From Ipomoea triloba (taxonomy: Eukaryota > Streptophyta > Magnoliopsida > Solanales > Convolvulaceae), in NCBI RefSeq assembly GCF_003576645.1, contig NC_044922.1, positions 14,608,675 to 14,672,674 on the forward strand: 64,000 nucleotides of DNA, written 5' to 3'. A program made the position numbers and the translations under genes. Below the pieces are notes generated by a model. That model did not search any database, was not told where the DNA came from, and saw only the letters and a list, made by a program, of their open reading frames with translations. Positions within the stretch are counted from its first letter, which is position 1, and every line of letters starts with the position of its first letter. Shown in pieces: positions 34,906-45,310 of this stretch.

Positions 34906-35743
34906 GAGTTAATACCACAAATGGTCCTCTGACTATTGGACTAGTACTCCTTTTAGTCATCGACTTTCAATTCAACCACAAATGGTTCTCTGACTTTCAT
35001 TTTTTTTACACAAATAGTCCTCCGTTAAAATTTCTGTTAAATATGTGTTAAATCTAAGGGTAATATTGTTAAATTGATTAATATTATATTATGATTACTT
35101 ATTTTTGAGAATTATATAACAATATAATTAATTTCAAACATTAATAAACATTAAGTTAATAAATATAAAAACATAATGGACGTGACAAATCACATAAATG
35201 AACAAATTAAATAAAAATCCATGATTAATGTTCACAATTTGTACTTGATTAATTATATTAATTCAACGGTAGCGGCCTTTAGTTATACCCCAAACAAAAT
35301 GTTTGATCGATCAATGAAGAGCGAAAACTATTAATCGGCCATGTATGAACAACCATCAAAATGATGGATGCAAGGTTTTTTAAAAAAAGAAAAGTCTTCC
35401 ATTTTAATCTATTGGTTAAATTAAAAACAGATAGCTCTAATATTAAATCTTCATTTTGTATGCATAATTACGAGAATAAGGTGTATTGTCTTTTTATTTA
35501 GGAGTATTTATATTTGTTAATTGTTTCAATTATGTTTGTTGGTGAAAAATTCTAAACATTTATATTTTATGATCATTATATATATCAATATGACGATAAT
35601 ATCCCTAGATTTAACACCTATTTAACAGAAATTTTAGCGGAGAACTATTTGTGGTAAAAAATGAAAGTCAGAGGACCATTTGTGGTCGATGACTAAAAGG
35701 AGTACTATCCCAATAATTAGAGGATCATTTGTGGTATTAACTC
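34906..35743. mobile_element. Mutator-like MITE, 838 bp, 9-bp target duplication
   Basis: Target duplication TTATAAATA lies at 34897-34905 and 35744-35752. The TIRs exceed 120 bp, starting GAGTTAATACCACAAATGGT and ending inverted ACCATTTGTGGTATTAACTC-like. The interior is AT-rich without coding capacity. Long TIRs with a 9-bp duplication are typical of Mutator-like elements. Confidence 0.88.
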
Positions 35744-36020
35744 TTATAAATATTACAAATTTAAAAATTTGTAATGATTATAAAATTCATCTCATGATTT
35801 TTTTTCATCATTAAGATCAATTATCACTTTTTGTCAAATGAGATTATTTTCATTTGAACTTACCTCTAGATATGTACACACACGTACCAAAAAAAATTAG
35901 AAATTCCATAAACATAAGAAAACAAATTGCAAAGCAAACATATCTCGATATACCTATGCACATTCTATAAACAAATTAGAAGTAGCGTCATGTGTACCTA
36001 CTACCTAGTGGGACGTCAGT

Positions 36021-36485
36021 TCTTGTACCGTGGACAGCGGTCCACAATACATTGTGGACCAAAGTCACAAAACGACGACGATTTAATAAGTGGGAGAAAC
36101 GGCTCCCGCAAATCTCTGTAACTAATACTACAGTTCATCTCAAATGATACTACAGTTGTGTTGAACAGATACTGCAGTTGTGTCCGTAACTGATACTACA
36201 TTCCTCTCAAATGATACTACAGTTGTGTTGAACTGATATTGCAGTTGTGTTGAATTGATACTGCAATTGTCGGAGTCCGTTTCATTCGTCTGGTACTGCA
36301 GTTGTGTTGAACTGATACTATATAGTTGTGTTGAACTGATACTGTAGTTGTGTTGAAAGGGAACTGCAGTTGCGCGAAAAGGAGGCAATTTCATCCGTCT
36401 ATTTTCATTAATCAAAACAACATCTTTTTGATGCGTGGTCCATAATGCATTGTGAACCGCGGTCAATAGTAAAATTTGCGGTGGG
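36021..36485. mobile_element. Palindrome-core TIR element C (CTGCAGTTGTGTTGAAC array)
   Basis: The left end (TACCGTGGACAGCGG, TCCACAATACATTGTGGACC, AAAACGACGACG) is inverted relative to the right end (CATCTTTTTGATGCGTGG, CATAATGCATTGTGAACC, AAAATTTGCGG). Inside are about 10 copies of GATACTGCAGTTGTGTTGAA and a conserved stretch (TTGCGCG...TTTCATCCGTCT) also present in element B. The minus-strand 108-codon frame is the translated array, not a gene. Confidence 0.7.
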
Positions 36486-36569
36486 AAGTAGCGTCGTTAT
36501 CCTCGGTAATGGCAAGTGAAACAAATTCCGGTCCTTACATATATTTTTAAAAGAATCCTTTTAACCTAG

Positions 36570-37010
36570 CGGCCAATCGTTATATCGTGGACCAGGGTCC
36601 ATAGTGCACTGTAGACCCTGGTCCAAAATGATGTCGTTTTGAATGTTAGAGGACGGTGGACGCGAATTACTTTAGGGAATACATACACAGAATTCTTGTT
36701 TACAATACACAGAATTCTTGTCTAGAATACACTACACAGAAATTATCCTCCTAACATACGAATACACAAAACACGTCACAATTTATATTTAAACACCCCT
36801 AATATGAATACACAGAATCGTAGCCTACAATACACAGAATGCCTTCAAAAAATACACAAAATATTAACACAAATACACAGACCGATTGAAACGGGAAACG
36901 TGATTTCTAAAAAACAACCGTTAATTAAAATGTCCAAAACGACGTTATTTTGGTACGGAATGCACAATGCATTGTGCACCCTGATCCACGATATAAATTG
37001 TCCGTAGCGG
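36570..37010. mobile_element. Palindrome-core TIR element D (AATACACAGAAT array)
   Basis: TIRs: TTATATCGTGGACCAGGGTC, CATAGTGCACTGTAGACCC, AAAATGATGTCGTTTT at left and inverted AAAACGACGTTATTTTGG, CACAATGCATTGTGCACCC, CACGATATAAATTG at right. The interior is an AATACACAGAAT array as in element A, so A and D share one subfamily and B and C another. It ends about 280 bp upstream of the TATA box of the membrane-protein gene. Confidence 0.72.
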
Positions 37011-37290
37011 CGAGCACTAAAAGGAATAAATATGTTGTTAGATAAATTTTGTACATTTACAAATTCCTAAATATCAAAGAATCATATTCAAAGTCGATCA
37101 AAACTTTATTTTTTAAGTCGTCAAATGTTGCAGTATGGATAGAATTATCTTCTCACTTTTTAGATTTCAAAAAAGTGGGATCTGAACTTTAATTTCCTGA
37201 CGATCAAAAGCACTCTCACACAGTAAACTAATTAATCAATATAAAAAGCAGACAGAATTGAAGCCTCATTCTTCCACAACCAATCTCCCT

Positions 37291-37300
37291 CTATATATTC
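37291..37300 (+). promoter_or_regulatory. TATA box of the membrane-protein gene
   Basis: CTATATATTC lies about 90 bp upstream of the probable start codon at 37387, a normal plant spacing. Pyrimidine-rich sequence follows, where transcription could start (about 37320). Confidence 0.5.
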
Positions 37301-37386
37301 TGATCTCAACATATATTGCTTTATCTTCTCCAGATTACAGCAGATAGATCAGAGTTAGAAGAATCTGTATGTTATATATTTTGGCA

Positions 37387-37953
37387 ATGGCAGACCATCC
37401 AAGAATACGCCAACTTCTCGTAGAATGGACGCTCTTTATCGATCATTCCACCCGTTCCTTAATGGCCATCCGACACTGGGTTTTCAACTTACAGCAAGTT
37501 CAACCCACAACAACAACTACAACCTGTTTCCTCACAATTTTCAGTTTCGCATTCACTGTCATCCTCAACTTTCTGCAGCTCAAATATGAAGGCCAAAACC
37601 AGAAGGATCCATTTCAGACCCACCCCACAACCATGCGCCTTGCAATCACTTCTTTGCTCACCTACTGCTTTCTCTGTGGCATTCACCAAAGGTTCTCTTC
37701 TCCTTTCATTGCTCGAGCAATGGTGTTCTTTGCTCTCTTGTCGTTGCTTTCTACTGCTTCAATTCTATTCCCGGAATCTGTTAGGGGGGTTTTCTATGCT
37801 CTCTGTATATTGCTTTCAGCTGGGGATTGCCTGCATTTGTTCATTCAGAAGATCAAGAACCGGTTCAGGCAGATACAGGTTAATTATAATAATATAGTAA
37901 TGAGGATGATAGGATTCCCATCCGTGGAGCATAGACTCAGGCTTCCCATTTAA
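37387..37953 (+). CDS. Small multi-pass membrane protein, function unknown
   Basis: A single-exon gene for a protein of 188 residues. An earlier in-frame ATG at 37369 would add six residues (MLYILA), but the second ATG has the better plant start context (GCAATGGCA). Three or four hydrophobic stretches suggest membrane passes: around TCFLTIFSFAFTVILNFLQL, LAITSLLTYCFLCGI, IARAMVFFALLSLLSTASI, and GVFYALCILLSAG. The C-terminus is basic (HLFIQKIKNRFRQIQV). The N-terminus is hydrophilic (MADHPRIRQLLVEWTLFIDH) with no obvious signal peptide. I do not recognise a named family, though it resembles the small unnamed plant membrane proteins found in multi-gene clusters. A decayed relative lies 7 kb downstream on the same strand. 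Codon use and the intact frame argue for a real gene. Confidence 0.75.
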   Translation: MADHPRIRQLLVEWTLFIDHSTRSLMAIRHWVFNLQQVQPTTTTTTCFLTIFSFAFTVILNFLQLKYEGQNQKDPFQTHPTTMRLAITSLLTYCFLCGIHQRFSSPFIARAMVFFALLSLLSTASILFPESVRGVFYALCILLSAGDCLHLFIQKIKNRFRQIQVNYNNIVMRMIGFPSVEHRLRLPI

Positions 37954-38149
37954 TCAAATATAATATAATGTAGGCTTAAATAAATTCATTTTAGGGTTGG
38001 ATAACATTAGTTTTTAGTTAATATATTTGGCAAGGTGAGGACTAAGTATATATATATACATGTATAACAATAATATAATGGTAGTTTAAGATGGTGAAGC
38101 TAAGGTAAGCAAGAAAATTATAGGGAAAGTTTATAATGATGATCTGCAC
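37954..38149 (+). other. Probable 3' untranslated region of the membrane-protein gene
   Basis: It follows the stop codon, is AT-rich, and has AATATAATATAATG just after the stop as a possible weak polyadenylation signal. No feature beyond that. Confidence 0.35.
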
Positions 38150-39640
38150 TAGTGCGAATTGTATTAGATATTATTGGTAACTATTTTTAATCACACATGG
38201 TGCAGTCATGCATGTCTGAAATACATGATGGTATCATGCACTAGGCAGATTATATCATGGACATTTGTCTAGAACTATGTTGTTTTATATTAAGTGGTCT
38301 ATCAACTAGTGTATCATGCATGTTTAATAATATTATCATGTATTATATTCATAATATTTATTTTATATGTTCATAAGTCTAAACATTAATGTGTCTAAAC
38401 ACTAAACTAAATGTATATCATACGTATTTTCATTCAATCTATAGTAGATTTAATAGTGTTCCTTGTATATGTTCATAAAAACAAAATTTAATGTACATAA
38501 ACAATACACTACAAGCGTATCATGTTTAATAACATTCATCTTGCGCTATGTTCATAATATTTGTTTTATATTATCATAAATGAAAACCTTAACATATATA
38601 AATACTAAACTACAAGTACATCACATCTAGCTATTCATATTCACTCTGTAGTAGGTTCATAATGTTTCTTCTATATGTTTACAAAAACAAATGTTCATTT
38701 ACATAAAATTATATTACATGTGCATCATGTTTAATAACATTATCGGCTGGAGGGATACCTTTGAATTGGCCAGTCCCCTACCACTTAGTATGCTGACCGT
38801 TGGGATGGAAGAGTAGTCTTGTGGCTATCATCGGGAGGGATACCTTTGGGCAACAAAAAAAAAAAAACATTATTCATCATTTATTATGCTTATTATATTT
38901 ATTCTATATGATCATAAATCTAAACCTTAATTAATCTACATAAACACGTACTAATAAATTGCAAGTACATTGATAGGGAGTATGCTCCGGCCGTATACCA
39001 ATATATGTGCTTGGTATATACCCTTGGCATCAAGAGGTCATGTTCCCGATCATGTCCGACCCGTCTTAGACTTTATTCGACATGACCTTAGCCAAAGGAT
39101 AAACCTCTGGTCGTTACGCATTTGCGCCTCGCACCTTACCCTCGGGAATAGAATTCCAGATCCCATGCGCTCGGGAAAGTCATCCTGAATCCCTCGTTTT
39201 CAGCATTAGAAGACAAATGCAACCTCATCGTTCTTCCCGATCGCACTATATATAATAATACAATTGTCAGGAATCTTTGTGTACTTGGACGTATCAGGGA
39301 AGCCCCCAACTTCCCCCTTACATGCGAGACACGTGGCTAACATGTTGAGTTCCCGGCATGTGCCCCTCAAACCCTTTAATGCCTTGAGGGAGGACTTTTG
39401 GATCTCGACTCAAAACACACTCCAACTTGGGAGCGGCTGACCTACTGTCTAGCTACCCAAGCCCGGATACGTACACTATAGGCAATACCCTAGTGTATTT
39501 ACCACATCACACATCATATCTATTTTCATTCAATTTGTAGTATGCTCATAATGTTTGTTCTATATGTTCATAAAAATAAAGCTTAATGTACATAAATATC
39601 ACACTAAAGTAATGACTTTATATACCAAAAGATTTATATT
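38150..39640. repeat. Tandem repeat of about 85 bp (double unit about 170 bp)
   Basis: Repeated blocks share TTTAATAACATTATCATG, TTCATAATATTTGTTYTATA, TGTTCATAAAAACAAANNTTAATGTACATAAA and CACTAAACTACAAGTACATCA. Copies can be followed at about 38300, 38395, 38480, 38560, 38620, 38690, 38860 and 39520. The array is diverged and interrupted by an unrelated 539-bp insert at 38971 and by a short unrelated piece at about 38745-38865 with an internal repeat (GGGAGGGATACCTTTG twice). Confidence 0.75.
38971..39509. mobile_element. Possible solo LTR inserted in the tandem repeat
   Basis: It starts TGATAGGGAG and ends ACCACATCA (TG...CA). It is clearly higher in GC than the surrounding repeat and interrupts a repeat unit. 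ACAT stands before it (38967-38970) and again at 39511-39514, though one base intervenes, so the target duplication is not clean. An internal CACTATATATAATAATA could be a promoter. No coding capacity. Could also be another kind of insert. Confidence 0.4.
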
Positions 39641-39734
39641 TTACATATATATATATTTTTTAATTAGAATTTTTTAATTAAATATTTTTTATACAGTAAC
39701 TTTATTTCTACAAAAATAAAGAAAAAGAGAAAAT

Positions 39735-39890
39735 TATATGGCACCAAGTCCCTCCCTTATATAGGAGGTTGTGGGTTCGAGCCTTAGTGCAGGCGATATT
39801 GACTCTTTGTACTTAATAGGTTGAGAAAATAATTATGAACAGATATTGCATTGTAATAGAGTCAGTAGTATTCAAAAATAAATGAAAAAA
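39735..39890 (+). mobile_element. tRNA-derived SINE, copy 4 (5'-truncated)
   Basis: It begins at about GGCACCAAGTCCCTCCC, so box A is largely lost, and box B GGTTCGAGCC is at about 39773-39782. The rest matches the family (GATATTGACTCTTTGTACTT, GAACAGATATTGCATTGTAA) and ends in an A-rich tail. Flanks AAAGAGAAAATTATATGG and AAAGAGAAAAAATATGG may be an imperfect target duplication. Confidence 0.75.
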
Positions 39891-40293
39891 ATTAAAGAGA
39901 AAAAATATGGATGTCTTGGGTGCATGTAGCAACATGCACCTTGGTGCACGATATTCCATATAACTATTGCAACTACAGCCTAAATCACTTTGGATCGGTT
40001 TGTTGAATTTTTCATGTAACATGTATACAATTAACAAAAAATTGAATTAATTTAAGTCTTACTCGGTACTCTTTCATCAAGTAAAAGTTATCAATTATTT
40101 TGTCAACAGTAATTATTTTGACAATAAACTACATATTAATTCATCTTGTTAATGAATTGGATATTCTCAAATTTAATGATGCAAACCAAGATCAGAATTA
40201 AAGAATGGATACTAATCTGATTTTTTCAATTTAAAAACTATCCCTTTAAATTGAACTAGCTAATATACATTCTAAAAGTGTAAATAAATAGTA

Positions 40294-40768
40294 AAAAGTT
40301 GAATACGGATGCAGCTCTAGATGTGAACAATAATTTAATGGGCTTGGGTTGGATCCTACGTGATGATGAAGGTAGGGTTCTGGCTGCAAAGAACGTGCGT
40401 AAGATGGGTATTTTAGATGTTAAAGAAGCCGAAGCAATATGTCTACGAGAAGCCTTGAGCTGGATCAAAGATATCGATATGGGTAGCGTTGATGTAGAAA
40501 TGGATTCTCAAATTGTTTTTCATGCTCTTTCTTCTAGTTCTTTTTACTCTACTTTTGGACTTATAGTTGATGATATTAAAGAATTGGCATCTTTGGTTAA
40601 TGATGTCGAATTCCGTTTTGTTAAACGATATGCGAATTGTGCCGCTCACACTGTTGCTAGAGAGTCCTTTTCTATGTCAGGTTGTGGGGAATGGTTTGAC
40701 GTCGCACCTATTTTCCTTGTAAACTGTCTTTCAAGTGATTTAATGATTTAAGTTTTCGTTTTAAAAAA
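40294..40768 (+). mobile_element. 5'-truncated LINE with 20-bp target duplication
   Basis: AAAAGTGTAAATAAATAGTA occurs at 40274-40293 and again at 40769-40788. Between them is a piece that starts inside a reading frame and ends with a poly-A run. Long duplications, 5' truncation and a 3' poly-A are the signature of target-primed LINE insertion. Confidence 0.92.
40299..40751 (+). CDS. RNase H domain of a non-LTR retrotransposon (partial)
   Basis: It is an uninterrupted frame of 150 residues with no ATG. The first codon is TTG inside the former protein, LNTDAALDVN. It matches the RNase H-like domain (RVT_3 type) at the end of plant LINE polyproteins: GLGWILRDDEGRVLAAK, then the acidic residue in EAEAICLREALSW, the D of DVEMDSQIVFHAL, and FRFVKRYANCAAHTVARES. 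The catalytic Asp of NTDAA, the Glu and the second Asp are present. There is no promoter or start codon, so it is unlikely to be expressed as such. The clean frame suggests a recent insertion. Confidence 0.85.
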   Translation: MNTDAALDVNNNLMGLGWILRDDEGRVLAAKNVRKMGILDVKEAEAICLREALSWIKDIDMGSVDVEMDSQIVFHALSSSSFYSTFGLIVDDIKELASLVNDVEFRFVKRYANCAAHTVARESFSMSGCGEWFDVAPIFLVNCLSSDLMI

Positions 40769-40788
40769 AAAAGTGTAAATAAATAGTA

Positions 40789-41585
40789 TGGGGTAACAAG
40801 ACACAACAAATCATTAATTAGTTAATTAACTAGTAAAAGTAAAGTGCGTGCAATCTTTAAATTTGGAGATTTTTAGAGTGTCTAGGTTGAATATTGACCA
40901 CCTTTAATTATTGAAATTTTGACTAAGATAAGGAAATAAGTCAAGATTTAATTACTTGTTTTTATCTCTTTTCATTTGATGAATTTGTATTTTAATGTTG
41001 TGTTTGTGTGTAACCCTGTCTTGTAAAAATCTATACTATATATAAAAATAGTTAGGGTGGAAAGTATTCAAATGAAGAAGTGAAAAGTAGCTTGATGTGA
41101 ATCGGGAGCTCAAGCATTTTAAGTACATTGAAAGTGTGATTCTCATTTTTGTACAAAGAGTGGTGTTACTGTTTATAGGTAATAAGAAAATATAAATGTT
41201 GCTGCTAAGCCAATACAAGCTAAACACAACTAACCCAATATATACAATTGCTAATTAAGCTAGCTAAATAAGTGGACATGACAACTAATATAATTATAGC
41301 CTGGAGCATAAGCTAAAAAGAAATTATAACTAATTAACAACATTGGGAATGGTGGTAATTGCTTGTTTTGTATCATTTCGACCAAGAGCTCAGACCCATA
41401 TCACCTCATTCAAAAATACAAATTAAAGGATGGTATGGCAGATCACCAAATAAGACAAACTTAAGGGCATTTGGTTCATGGGTTTTGAACTGTGCTATTG
41501 GTTCAAATAACCTCATATGTAATTCTAGGTAAGTCGAATCAATTTAGAATTGAGACTTAACACTAAACGTAACCTCATATATATA
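40789..41585. other. Gene-free AT-rich DNA
   Basis: I see nothing here beyond AT-rich spacer. Short open frames on the minus strand near 41036-41227 do not resemble a protein family. Confidence 0.5.
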
Positions 41586-41587
41586 TT

Positions 41588-41912
41588 TCTACTTAAATGT
41601 GGTCGCGTCTTCCCGTGCGGCTGGTGCGGAATACATCACGTGTATACAAATATACACCACTCAATGTTAAAAATGCACCACAATGAAAATACACAAAACA
41701 CACCACACACCGAAAATAATGCACTATAACTCCCCTGCCACTAACACTGTGTGGTGTATATTTGCATACCTAGTGGGGTGTTTTTTGGAGATGCGTACCT
41801 AACGGTATATATTTGTGTGGTGCATTTTCTAACATTGAGTGGTGTATATCTGTATACATAGTAGTGCGGTCGCACTGACCGCTCGTCACGATCACACCTG
41901 ATTATGATTGTG
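41588..41912. mobile_element. TIR element with GTGTATA/TGCACCAC core
   Basis: The left end (AATGTGGTCGCGTCTTCCC, GTGCGGCTGGTGCGG, then GTGTATACAAATATACACCA) is inverted relative to the right end (TGGTGTATATCTGTATAC, GTGCGGTCGCACTGACC, GATCACACCTGATT), for about 75 bp. Between them are degenerate AAAATGCACCAC / AAAATACACAAA units, in both orientations. Related in design to 27013-27525 and 43701-44060. Confidence 0.65.
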
Positions 41913-42301
41913 TGTGTTGTGGTGTTCTCTAGTGCGTTTTGGTTGCTATAGCAGACAAATACGAAGATGTTTTTGTTAGAAAGTGGTCCTCATTTTTAGG
42001 CTTGTGCAAGTAGGATACTCGCTTTTTGTGATTTATTGGTTTTTCTTCTAGTCTTTGTTGGCATTATGCAGTATATATGACGACTAGCTTCAATTCATTT
42101 TTTCATTGTTTTTGCCAGCTTTTGTACCGTCTTTATTTGATCAATAAAAGTTCACTTTATTTTGTTATATTAAAATACTCCGTAATTCTTTATTAGATCA
42201 ATCAATTTATAAATAATTAATAAATATAAAAGACTGTGACAACTAACAAATTAAGTCAATGCTAGGTCATATAAAAGTTTGTATGGAAAAAAATAATAAA
42301 T

Positions 42302-42329
42302 TAATAATAATAATAATAATAATAATAAC

Positions 42330-42361
<32 letters not shown>
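42302..42361. repeat. (AAT)n-(ATT)n inverted microsatellite
   Basis: About nine AAT units directly precede about ten ATT units, making a near-perfect hairpin of about 28 bp per arm. Confidence 0.95.
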
Positions 42362-42362
<1 letters not shown>

Positions 42363-42769
42363 GGAAAGACGTATTTGATCCATTGGTTATACTTATATTG
42401 ACAACTCAATCCTTTAGTTATGACCGTATTTATTTTTACCCCTCAATTATAAGCGAAGTGGCATGTTTGGTACCTAACATTAAGTTTTCTCTAAACTTGA
42501 CGAAAAATTCAAAATTTATCTATTATTAGATGGATTGTAAAATAGGAAATCCATATCTTATTCCCCTTATTATATTAAAACCGTTGTCACAACACTATTT
42601 TTCACTTCCAGCATCTTATTTCAAAGTTCTTCAACTTCAAAATCATTTCGATAATCATCGTATGACTTATTAGGAACCTGGGTCTCATATAAGGAACTTG
42701 AGACTCACTACAAACAATACAGCACTTTATCACTGTCTTCAAGCTTGTGAAAAAACACTATCATAAAAG

Positions 42770-42878
42770 TTTCTGATTTCCCTTACTAAGCAACAAGGAT
42801 AATCAAACTATAACTTTAAGATACAAAAAATGTCAAATTTCTCATGTTGCTTTTATGAGAACACTATCTTAAAAGTTT
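42770..42878. repeat. About 100-bp direct repeat, first copy
   Basis: TTTCCTTACTAAGCAACAAG-like sequence through GTTGCTTTTATGAGAA recurs at about 43500-43595. A Mutator-like MITE lies between the copies. Confidence 0.75.
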
Positions 42879-42887
42879 TTTTATTTT

Positions 42888-43491
42888 GGAATAAGGTTCA
42901 AATTGGCCACTGAACGTAACCTGAAAGTGCAATTAGGCCACTGAACGAAAAAAAATGTGCAATTAGTCCACTGAACACTCCAAATGCATGCAATTTCACC
43001 TGATAGCATGTTACCTTTCATTTAATCAGGTTGCCTGCTTATATGGATGGTGATGTGGCATTTTAAAACAATTTTTAATAATAAATATAAGATAAAATAA
43101 AAATTAAAAATTTTAAAAATATTATTTTTAATATTTTTAATATTAATTTTTTAATATTTTTAATATTAATATTTTTAATTAATTTTTATTTTTAAAGTTT
43201 ATTATTTAATAAATATTAAAAAAAATTAAATATTAAAAAAATATTAATTTTTTCATAATTTTTAATATTTGTAATTAATTTTTAATTTTAAAGGTTATTA
43301 TTAAAACAATATTTTAAAATGTCAACTTACCATCCATCTAAGCATGCAACCTGATGAAATGGTAGGTAACCTGCTATCAGATGAAATTGCATGCATTTGG
43401 AGAGTTCAGTGGCCTAATTGCACATTGTTTTCGTTCAGTGGCCTAATTGCACTTTCAAGTTACGTTTAGTGGCCAATTTGAACCTTATTCC
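42888..43491. mobile_element. Mutator-like MITE, 604 bp, 9-bp target duplication
   Basis: Target duplication TTTTATTTT lies at 42879-42887 and 43492-43500. The TIRs of about 160 bp begin GGAATAAGGTTCAAATTGGC and end with its complement. The centre is AT-rich with self-complementary TTAATATTTTTAATATTAAT runs. Non-coding. Confidence 0.9.
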
Positions 43492-43700
43492 TTTTATTTT
43501 TCCTTACTAAGCAACAAGGGTAATCAAACTATAACTTTTGAGATACAAGAAAATATCAAATTTCTTGGGTTGCTTTTATGAGAAATTCGATCACCAAGGG
43601 AGTAACTTGAGATTTTTAGTATGTCATTTCGTAAACTCTGCACTAGCTTAGTCAAGAATCGCATATCCTGATAAAATATGAAAATTCTATTATATATATA

Positions 43701-44060
43701 CCTTAGTTTAGGTGCGGCCGCACCTTAACGTGGAGTCAGTGCAGCCGCATCAATAGTTATGCAAATATGCATCATTAATGTTAGGAAACGCACAACAAAA
43801 AATTGCACAGCTACAATGAAAAACGCACCATTAGATACGCATTACAAAAAACGCACCATTAGGTATGCATAAACACACAACACAATGTTCAAAAATGCAC
43901 AATTAGGTGTGGGAGGTATGGTGCATTTTTTGGGTGTGTTGTGTGTTTTGTGGCGTATTTGTGCATTTCATTGTTGTACATTTTCCTAATACTATTGGTG
44001 CCTGTTTTAAGCGGCCGCAGTGATTGCACATTAAGGCGTAGCCGCATTTGAACTGAAGTC
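43701..44060. mobile_element. TIR element with AACGCACCATTAGG core
   Basis: The left end (CCTTAGTTTAGGTGCGGCCG, CACCTTAACGTGG) is inverted relative to the right end (CACATTAAGGCGTAGCCGC, ATTTGAACTGAAG). The inside has degenerate AAAACGCACCATTAGGTATG units in both orientations. It contains NotI-like GCGGCCGC at the left and near the right end. It sits in an otherwise AT-rich region. Confidence 0.65.
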
Positions 44061-44890
44061 TATATGTATATCCATCATCAGGTATCCCATCCTCAGTCCT
44101 CTTAAAAACTAGAGTAATAAAGGAGGAATCTTAGACTCAATTATAAGGAACCTAAAGCTCAGTTATGAGAATTATAAAAATTGAGTCTCTGGTTCCTTAT
44201 ACAAGATCTACACTCATAACAAGTCATATGAGGGTTATTGAAATGCTTTTGGAGTTGAAGAATCTGAATGCTGGAAAATGAAAAATAACGATGCAAAAGT
44301 AGTGTCAATATAAGGAGAAATAATATGTGAGTTTCCTATTTTACCCCTCAAATAATGTGGGGCTTTCGAGTTTTTTGTCAAGTTGAGATAGAAACTTAAT
44401 GTCGGGGACCAAACTCGTCAATTTGTTCATAATTGAGGGGTAAAATAATCGATACGGTTATAACTGATGGACTGAGTCGAAACTTAAATATAACTCAGGG
44501 ACCAAAGATACAATTTTCTCTATGTATCCACCATCGATCAGAGTGACTAATTCCTGCTAACCTGGAGATTTAGGACTACTCCATGCCCAATATCAAGGAT
44601 CCATCATTGACGTTTGAAGGATTGATGAGTTTCTCCCACTCAATTTGGTTATGGACGAGTTCTAAATGTCAAAACTATTCAAAATAGAAAAGCATTACCC
44701 GCAGAGTTTCAATGTATTATAGTTCAAACGGAAAGTTGCAAGTTCGAGTCCCATATCAATTAAGCATGTTGGCATAATCATATTGAGTAGATACTACAAA
44801 TATAGATTAGATTGTAGTTTTAAAAAATGTATTATAGTTCAAAAGTTTTATACACAACACCGCTACCGATCTTTTGTTTATAAATCATTA
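44061..44890. other. Gene-free DNA
   Basis: No gene. Two inverted stretches concern AATTGAGGGGTAAAATA (about 44430) and related sequence at about 42430, suggesting another decayed foldback element spanning 42380-44510 (CAATCCTTTAGTTATGACCG against CGGTTATAACTGATGGACTG). Confidence 0.45.
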
Positions 44891-45310
44891 TTCATGCAAT
44901 GGTGTTCTTTGTTCTCTTGTCATTACTATCTACAGTTTAGTTTTCGTTTCACGAACCAGTTGAAGGGATTTTCTTCCTTTCTCAAAGGCCCATATAAATT
45001 ATGGTAACTCAATGGCTTAGCAGACAGATAAGATTAAATGTCAGTGTGCACAAAAAATCTGTCCACTTAAAGCATAACTCTCACATAAACTATTGAGTTT
45101 AAAACATTAGTCACTTCTGTCAAATATTGTATGAACCAGTGAACTAAGCTCGTGCGTGATTTTATACACTCAATGAATGTTGCTTTCAACTACGGAATTG
45201 CTCATTGCCTGCAAAGACTCAGTTGGTAATCAGGTGATAAATTGTTGGCAGGGCAAAGGAATTGCTGCATTCACTCTTCGGAAAATCAAGAATCGAGAGG
45301 CAATTTAATT
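44890..45310 (+). pseudogene. Decayed relative of the membrane-protein gene
   Basis: GCAATGGTGTTCTTTGTTCTCTTGTC matches the parent's GCAATGGTGTTCTTTGCTCTCTTGTC (around 37718), written here as the shared core GCAATGGTGTTCTTTG. Later pieces also match in order: TTGCTTTCAACTACGGAATT / CATTGCCTGCA against TTGCTTTCAGCTGGGGATT / GCCTGCA, and AAAATCAAGAATCGAGAGGC against AGATCAAGAACCGGTTCAGG. The reading frame is broken by shifts, stops and an insertion of about 200 bp, and the N-terminal half is missing. It marks a former tandem pair. Confidence 0.7.

Noticed and set aside
36140..36466. 108-codon minus-strand frame with repeated CSISSTQLQY-like units
   Set aside because: It is the translated minisatellite of TIR element C, not a repeat protein.
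44730..44775. tRNA or SINE box B-like AAGTTCGAGTCCC
   Set aside because: No matching box A at the right distance and no foldable tRNA or SINE body could be traced.
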